A DNA stretch of 17,599 bases from an uncultured Clostridia bacterium (lineage in GTDB: Bacteria > Bacillota > Clostridia > Christensenellales > Aristaeellaceae), in the NCBI GenBank assembly GCA_945877525.1, contig CAMDVP010000032.1, positions 1-17,599 on the forward strand. The letters run 5' to 3'. Made by a program: the position numbers and the translations under genes. The notes below the pieces were generated by a model. The model was not told the origin of the DNA. It did not search any database and saw nothing but the letters and a program-made list of their open reading frames with translations. Shown in pieces: positions 13,222 through 17,599 of this stretch; the stretch's first letter is position 1, and each line of letters starts with the position of its first letter.

Positions 13222-15489
13222 TCAAGCGTTGTTGATTTCATCCGCCAGGGCCTGCACCTCGTCATAGGTCATGGACTGGTCGAAGCTGACCATGGCGCGC
13301 AGGGGGGAATAGAGGAACATGGCCTCGTTCATTTCATCGGTGATGGCCTCGGCAGCGGCCTCGGAGGAAGAACCGTTCTCATTGTCCAGCAGGCGTTTCT
13401 TTTCCATCATGGGAGCCAGCACCCGGCGGGCCTTCTCGTTCTTCATCAGGTCGAGGTAAATGGTGTCGGGGGTCACCGTCATGGGCACGGTCTGCGTGCC
13501 TTCCACATATACCTCGGAGGAAAGGGCGATATCCCGGCTGCTGCGGCCGATCTCCACGGTAAACGCGCCGCTTTCCACAAACCAGTCGTGGAGCTTCACG
13601 TTCCAGTAGGCGAAGGCGCGCTTTTCCAGGGTGAAGGTGACGGTCTTGGTTTCGCCGGGCTCCAGGCTGATCTTCGCAAAATCCTTCAGTTCCCGCACCG
13701 GGCGGAACACCTCGCACTCCTTGTCGCCCACATACAGCTGAACCACGGTTTTGCCGGCGCGCTTGCCGGTGTTGGTCACGTCCACGGAGACGGTCAGGGC
13801 ATCGGTGTCGCGGATCCGGTCGGCGCTCAGGCGCAGGTTGGCATAGGCGAAGGTGGTGTAGCTCAGCCCGTGGCCGAAGGGGAACAGCACGTCCATCTTC
13901 TTCTTGTCATAGTAACGGTAGCCCACGAACACACCCTCGGCATACACGGCCACGTCGCCCTCGCCGCCGTAGGTCAGGTAGGAGGGATTGTCCTCCAGCT
14001 TGATGGGGAAGCTCTCCGGCAGGCAGCCGCAGGGGTTCACCGTGCCGAACAGCACGTCCTTCGTTGCGCCGCCCACGGCCTGGCCGCCAAGATACCCCTC
14101 GATAACAGCCTTGGCGCAATGCAGCCAGGGCATTTCCACCGGGGACCCATTATACAGCACCACCACGACGTTGGGATTGGCCTTTGCCACCCGCTCGATC
14201 AGCTCCACCTGGCAGCGGGGCATGCGGATATGGGTGCGGTCGTAGCCTTCGCTCTCGAAGGAGTCCGGCAGGCCTGCCACGATCACGGCCTTGTCCGCAT
14301 GGGCGGCGGCCTCAACAGCCTCGGCAATCAGCGCCTCGTCGGGCTCCTCGCTCTTCACATCGTAGCCCTGAGCGTAGGTGATGCCGGGCATGCCCTGCAG
14401 GGCGTCCATGAGGCTTTCCACCCGGAAGCTGTTGATGTGGGAGCTGCCGCCGCCCTGGAAGCGGGGATGCGCGGCGAATCGGCCGATCACCGCCAGCTTT
14501 TCGCCTTCGTGCAGGGGGAGCATGTCATCTTCGTTCTTGAGCAGCACCATGCACTCTGCGGCGATCCGCCGGGCCAGGGCATGCTGGGCCTCCATGTCCC
14601 ACGGGGTGTCGGGGCGGCGGCTGGTCAAATAACGGTCAACCATCTGCAGCACCCGGCCCGCGGCCACATCGACGGCCTCCTCGCTGAGCCGGCCTTCACG
14701 CACGGCCTGCAGGACGCGGCGGTCGTTGCTGCCGCCGGAGGAGGGCATCTCCAGGTCAAGCCCCGCGGGAACGCCGGCCACGCGGTCGCTCACCGCGCCC
14801 CAGTCGCTCATGACCAGCCCGTCAAAGCCCCAGTCCTCGCGGAGCACGCCCGTGAGCAGCTCGCGGTTCTGGGAAGCGTGGGTGCCGTTGAGCTTGTTGT
14901 AGGAGCACATGACCGTCCAGGGCTTTGCACGCTTGACAGCCTGCTCGAAGGCCGGGAAGTAGATTTCCCGCAGGGTGCGCTCGTCAATTACGCTGTCGGA
15001 GGACATGCGGCGGTGCTCCTGACTATTGGCGGCAAAGTGCTTGATGCTGGTGCCCACTCCCTGGCTCTGCACGCCGTCAATCAGGCTTACGGCCATCTCG
15101 CCTGCCAGGTAGGGGTCCTCGCTGAAATACTCAAAGTTTCGCCCGCACAGGGGAGAACGCTTGATGTTTACAGCCGGGCCGAGAATCACGCCCAGATCCT
15201 CATGCTGGCAGGCCGCGCCGATTTCCCGGCCGATGGCGCGCACGGCCTCCCGGTCAAAGCTGGCCGCCGTGGCGCAGGCGGTGGGGAAGCACACGGCCTT
15301 GATGGAATCGTTGATGCCCAGATGGTCACCGGTCTGGTCCTGCTTGCGCAGGCCGTGGGGGCCGTCGGACATCATCATGGCGGGAATGCCCAGGCGCTCT
15401 ACCGCCTTGGTGTGCCAGAAATCCGCACCGGAGAGCAGAGAGCATTTTTCTTCCAGGGTCATTTCGGAGAGAACCTTCTGAATATCCAA
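13222..15489 (-). CDS. Beta-glucosidase-type glycoside hydrolase family 3
   Basis: This 755-residue GH3 enzyme most likely releases glucose or a related sugar from beta-linked oligosaccharides. The N-terminal barrel shows MMMSDGPHGLRKQ (38-50), IKHFAANSQEHRR (149-161) and the nucleophile Asp229 in VMSDW. The second domain (GGGSSHINSF region) and a C-terminal fibronectin-III-like domain (TNTGKRAGKTVVQLYVGD) complete the usual three-domain layout. There is no signal peptide, so it is cytosolic. I chose TTG at 15489 because the protein then begins DIQKVLSEMTLEEK, as relatives do, with GAAAGGA nine bases upstream; the longer frame to 15678 runs across the divergent promoter. Beta-xylosidase or other GH3 activity cannot be excluded. 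Pairing with a beta-mannosidase suggests glucomannan use. Confidence 0.92.
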   Translation of the reverse strand: MDIQKVLSEMTLEEKCSLLSGADFWHTKAVERLGIPAMMMSDGPHGLRKQDQTGDHLGINDSIKAVCFPTACATAASFDREAVRAIGREIGAACQHEDLGVILGPAVNIKRSPLCGRNFEYFSEDPYLAGEMAVSLIDGVQSQGVGTSIKHFAANSQEHRRMSSDSVIDERTLREIYFPAFEQAVKRAKPWTVMCSYNKLNGTHASQNRELLTGVLREDWGFDGLVMSDWGAVSDRVAGVPAGLDLEMPSSGGSNDRRVLQAVREGRLSEEAVDVAAGRVLQMVDRYLTSRRPDTPWDMEAQHALARRIAAECMVLLKNEDDMLPLHEGEKLAVIGRFAAHPRFQGGGSSHINSFRVESLMDALQGMPGITYAQGYDVKSEEPDEALIAEAVEAAAHADKAVIVAGLPDSFESEGYDRTHIRMPRCQVELIERVAKANPNVVVVLYNGSPVEMPWLHCAKAVIEGYLGGQAVGGATKDVLFGTVNPCGCLPESFPIKLEDNPSYLTYGGEGDVAVYAEGVFVGYRYYDKKKMDVLFPFGHGLSYTTFAYANLRLSADRIRDTDALTVSVDVTNTGKRAGKTVVQLYVGDKECEVFRPVRELKDFAKISLEPGETKTVTFTLEKRAFAYWNVKLHDWFVESGAFTVEIGRSSRDIALSSEVYVEGTQTVPMTVTPDTIYLDLMKNEKARRVLAPMMEKKRLLDNENGSSSEAAAEAITDEMNEAMFLYSPLRAMVSFDQSMTYDEVQALADEINNA

Positions 15490-15592
15490 ATGAATCCATC
15501 CTTTCTTCCGGCTTGATATGCTGCCGGCCGCGGAAAGGCGCAGACTGATGCCTGAAAGCGCGCTTCCTTCCCTGCGGATACTTTCTTTATAC

Positions 15593-15621
15593 AGTATACC
15601 ATATCGGCGGCTAATGGGAAA
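15593..15621 (-). promoter_or_regulatory. Weak candidate promoter of the glycosidase operon
   Basis: On the minus strand TATACT (15598-15593) is a good -10. The expected -35 position (15621-15616) reads TTTCCC, a poor match, which suggests activator dependence or another start. The leader to the TTG is about 100 bases. Confidence 0.35.
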
Positions 15622-15630
15622 GACGCTTTC
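15618..15630. promoter_or_regulatory. Inverted repeat between divergent promoters, candidate operator
   Basis: GAAAGACGCTTTC is a perfect 5-3-5 inverted repeat. It covers the -35 zone of the glycosidase operon and lies just upstream of the -35 of the aldo/keto reductase gene. A similar sequence, TGAAAGCGCGCTTC, is found at 15553-15566. Both resemble LacI/CcpA-type operators with a central CG. No such regulator is encoded in the window. Confidence 0.35.
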
Positions 15631-15634
15631 GCCA

Positions 15635-15663
15635 TTTTCATCGGAGAAGAATCGTGCTATAAT
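15635..15663 (+). promoter_or_regulatory. Promoter of the aldo/keto reductase gene
   Basis: TTTTCA (15635-15640, four of six -35 bases) is followed after 17 bases by a perfect TATAAT (15658-15663). The preceding TGC makes this an extended -10, which can compensate for the weak -35. The leader is about 30 bases. Confidence 0.65.
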
Positions 15664-15698
15664 GCCTCCGTATACCAAACGAAAGCGAAAGGAAGTGA

Positions 15699-16718
15699 AT
15701 GCGTGTGGATACGCTCCGCCTGGGAAGAACCAACCTGACGGTGAACAAGAACGGCTTCGGCGCGCTGCCGGTGCAGCGGGTCAGCCTGGAGGAAGGCCGC
15801 GCCCTGCTGCGCCGGGCCTATGAGGGCGGCGTGAATTATTTCGACACCGCCCGGGCCTATTCTGACAGCGAGGAAAAGTTGGGCCTGGCCCTGACGGACG
15901 TCAGGGAGCATATAGTCATTTCCACCAAGACGGCCGCGCAGACGGCGGAGGACTTCTGGAGCGACCTGCACGAGAGCCTGCGCATGCTGCGCACGGACTA
16001 TATCGACATTTACCAGTTCCACAACCCGCCCTTTCTGCCCCGGCCCTGCGACGGCACCGGCCTGTATGAGGCCATGCAGGAGGCCCGGAACAAAGGGCTG
16101 ATCCGCTATATCGGCTTTACCAACCACCGCCTGACCCTGGCGGAGGAATGCGTGCGCTCCGGGCTGTACGATACGCTGCAGTATCCCTTTTCCTATCTGG
16201 CCAGCGAGAAGGAAATTGCCCTGGTACGCCTGTGCGCGGAAAAGGACGTGGGCTTTATCTGCATGAAGGCCCTGGCCGGCGGGCTGATTACCCGCTCGGA
16301 TGTGGCGTATGCCTTCCTGGCCCAGTATCCGGTGGAACCCATCTGGGGCATCCAGCGGCAGCGGGAGCTGGACGAATTCCTGTCCTATCAGGACACGCCG
16401 CCGGCATACGACGAGGCCATGGCGGCCTTTGTGGAGAAGGAACGGGGCGAATTGGTGGGCGAATTCTGCCGCGGATGCGGCTACTGCCAGCCCTGCCCTG
16501 CGGGCATTGAGATCGAAAACTGCGCCCGGGTGTCGCTGATGCTCAGACGTTCGCCTACCGAAGCGCTGCTGTCGGAGGAGTGGCAGGCCAAGATGAAGAA
16601 AATCGAGGGCTGTCTGTCCTGCGGACGCTGCCATGCCCGCTGTCCCTACGGGCTGGATACTCCTGCCCTGCTGCGCCGGAATTACGAGGATTACAAAACC
16701 TTCCTCCGTAAGGATTAA
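15699..16718 (+). CDS. Aldo/keto reductase with C-terminal double 4Fe-4S ferredoxin domain
   Basis: This 339-residue protein joins two modules. The aldo/keto reductase barrel (about 5-225) shows the catalytic set Asp49 (YFDTARAYSDSEEKLG), Tyr54, Lys77 (ISTK) and His108 (YQFHNP). The C-terminal part (about 250-325) has two cysteine clusters, CRGCGYCQPCPAG (Cys257, 260, 263, 266) and CLSCGRCHARCPYG (Cys305, 308, 311, 315), expected to hold two 4Fe-4S clusters. Such fusions are common in anaerobes and may pass electrons between an NAD(P)H-linked carbonyl reduction and ferredoxin; the physiological substrate is not known to me. The start has AAAGGAAG close upstream. It is transcribed away from the glycosidase operon, so a link to it rests only on the shared divergent region. 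Confidence 0.92.
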   Translation: MRVDTLRLGRTNLTVNKNGFGALPVQRVSLEEGRALLRRAYEGGVNYFDTARAYSDSEEKLGLALTDVREHIVISTKTAAQTAEDFWSDLHESLRMLRTDYIDIYQFHNPPFLPRPCDGTGLYEAMQEARNKGLIRYIGFTNHRLTLAEECVRSGLYDTLQYPFSYLASEKEIALVRLCAEKDVGFICMKALAGGLITRSDVAYAFLAQYPVEPIWGIQRQRELDEFLSYQDTPPAYDEAMAAFVEKERGELVGEFCRGCGYCQPCPAGIEIENCARVSLMLRRSPTEALLSEEWQAKMKKIEGCLSCGRCHARCPYGLDTPALLRRNYEDYKTFLRKD

Positions 16719-16756
16719 CCGAACAGATGAAACGGGCATTTCCGCCCCCTCAGCCC

Positions 16757-16786
16757 TTGACGCGGGGCCGGTGAAAATGATATAAT
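16757..16786 (+). promoter_or_regulatory. Strong sigma-A promoter of yebC
   Basis: TTGACG (16757-16762) and a perfect TATAAT (16781-16786) are separated by 18 bases, placing the start of transcription about 40 bases before the yebC ATG. This gives yebC its own promoter, separate from the aldo/keto reductase gene. Confidence 0.75.
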
Positions 16787-16832
16787 ACCATGTTTCCTTT
16801 TGATTTTCTTTTTCCATATTAGGAGGGATACG

Positions 16833-17579
16833 ATGTCCGGTCATTCCAAGTGGCATAACATTCAGGCGAAGAAGGGCAAGGCTGATGCGGCCCGCGGCGC
16901 TGTTTTCACCAAAATCGGCCGCGAAATTGCCATCGCTGTACGCGACGGCGGCGCGAACCCCGAGTCCAACGGCAAGCTGCGCGACGTGATTGCCAAGGCC
17001 AAGGCCAACAATATGCCCAATGATAACATTCAGCGCTCCATCAAGAAGGCCTCGGGCGAACTGTCCAACGTGACCTACGAGCAGATTACCTATGAAGGTT
17101 ATGCCCCCGGCGGCGTGGCCGTGATTGTGGATACCATCACCGACAACCGCAACCGCACCGTGTCCGATGTGCGCCACTGCTTTGCCAAGAACGGCGGCAA
17201 CCTGGGCAACTCCGGCTCTGTGGCCTTCATGTTTGACGAGAAGGGCGTGCTGGTGGTGGAGCGCAAGCCCGGCATGGATGAGGATGAGATGATGATGCTG
17301 GCCCTGGACGCCGGCGCAGAGGATATGAAGGCCGACGAGGACGCCTTTGAAATCTACACCTCTCCCGCTGATTTCTCCGCCGTGCGCGAGGCGCTGGAGC
17401 AGCAGGGCCTGACCTTCCTTTCCGCTGAGGTGGACAAGATTCCCCAGAACACCGTGGCCATCGATGATCCCGAGGTGCTCAAGTCCATCCAGAAGCTGCT
17501 GGAAATGCTCGATGACAACGACGACGTGCAGAACGTGTTCCACAACGCCGAGCTGCCCGAGGAAGAGGACGAGGAGTAA
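16833..17579 (+). CDS. yebC: YebC/PmpR family protein (TACO1 homologue)
   Basis: This 248-residue protein opens with the family signature SGHSKWHNIQAKKGKADAAR and continues FTKIGREIAIAVRDGG and NMPNDNIQRSIKKA, covering the family's three-domain fold at full length. Family members have been described as transcriptional regulators and, more recently, as factors that help ribosomes through difficult (for example proline-rich) stretches, like mitochondrial TACO1. It is a conserved housekeeping gene and marks this end as core chromosome. ATG at 16833 is preceded by AGGAGGG; the in-frame TTG at 16800 has no binding site. The C-terminus is very acidic (LPEEEDEE). Confidence 0.97.
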   Translation: MSGHSKWHNIQAKKGKADAARGAVFTKIGREIAIAVRDGGANPESNGKLRDVIAKAKANNMPNDNIQRSIKKASGELSNVTYEQITYEGYAPGGVAVIVDTITDNRNRTVSDVRHCFAKNGGNLGNSGSVAFMFDEKGVLVVERKPGMDEDEMMMLALDAGAEDMKADEDAFEIYTSPADFSAVREALEQQGLTFLSAEVDKIPQNTVAIDDPEVLKSIQKLLEMLDDNDDVQNVFHNAELPEEEDEE

Positions 17580-17581
17580 GC

Positions 17582-17599
17582 GTGATCCGCATGACACAG
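17582..17599 (+). CDS. Possible start of the next gene, cut by the window edge
   Basis: A GTG at 17582 follows the yebC stop by two bases, with AGGAG (17572-17576) five bases upstream, and the frame stays open (V-I-R-M-T-Q) to the window edge. Six codons are too few to assign a product. Confidence 0.35.

Noticed and set aside
11266..15516. Plus-strand open frame of 1416 codons opposite the two glycosidase genes
   Set aside because: It is antisense to two genes with clear catalytic motifs, has a composition rich in Gly, His, Val and Ala with no domain, and is explained by GC-rich codon choice that removes stops from the opposite strand.
16733..16750. Short GGGC/GCCC hairpin after the aldo/keto reductase gene
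   Set aside because: Four-base stem without a T tail; not convincing as a terminator.
15657..17597. Minus-strand open frame of 646 codons opposite the aldo/keto reductase and yebC
   Set aside because: It is a shadow of two well-supported genes and crosses their promoters; the translation has no recognisable domain.
1..17599. CRISPR arrays, tRNA or rRNA genes, integrases or transposases
   Set aside because: I looked for regularly spaced repeats, tRNA-like cloverleafs and recombinase motifs on both strands and saw none. The only repeat family is the palindromic element.

Overview
The window looks like a chromosomal piece of an anaerobic, gut-type Bacillota (Clostridia). The basis is strong AGGAGG-type ribosome binding sites, frequent GTG/TTG starts, sigma-A style promoters, a sugar ABC system with no ATPase of its own, an aldo/keto reductase carrying iron-sulfur clusters, and cytoplasmic plant-glycan hydrolases. 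The genus cannot be read from the sequence.

There are two blocks of different composition. Block 1 (about 93-9850) is a nine-gene catabolic cluster, all on the minus strand, with sampled 60-base rows often near 50% GC. Operon 1a (promoter near 9389-9417) encodes a sugar-binding protein, two permeases, a cupin and a zinc alcohol dehydrogenase. Operon 1b (promoter near 4178-4207) encodes a GntR/FadR-type regulator, a second zinc dehydrogenase, a 3-hydroxyacyl-CoA-dehydrogenase/lambda-crystallin-like enzyme and a beta-propeller lactonase. Together they suggest import of a sugar, polyol or sugar acid, followed by dehydrogenase, lactonase and hydroxy-acid dehydrogenase steps. No kinase, dehydratase or aldolase is present, so the route is incomplete here and its substrate unknown. 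Three copies of a TTGT-N3-ACAA operator upstream of operon 1a, spaced 63 and 126 bp centre to centre, plus a related site at the regulator's own promoter, fit control by the cluster's GntR protein.

Block 1 is bracketed by two same-orientation copies of a palindromic repeat: a partial copy at 1-92, cut by the window edge, and a complete 161-bp copy at 9851-10011. The 9371-10171 gap holds the operon 1a promoter, a run of small hairpins, the full repeat and a strong hairpin, but no convincing gene.

Block 2 (about 10.1-17.6 kb) is GC-rich (sampled rows about 65-78%). A minus-strand operon encodes a GH3 beta-glucosidase-type enzyme, a GH2 beta-mannosidase and a small membrane protein whose frame is broken. 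Diverging from it are an aldo/keto reductase with a C-terminal double 4Fe-4S domain and, from its own promoter, yebC. A further gene appears to start in the last 18 bases.

The points most worth following up are the repeat-flanked island with its unassigned oxidative pathway, the helically phased operators, the large extracytoplasmic insertion in the first permease, the long stem-loop between the binding-protein and permease genes, and the frame break in the small membrane protein.
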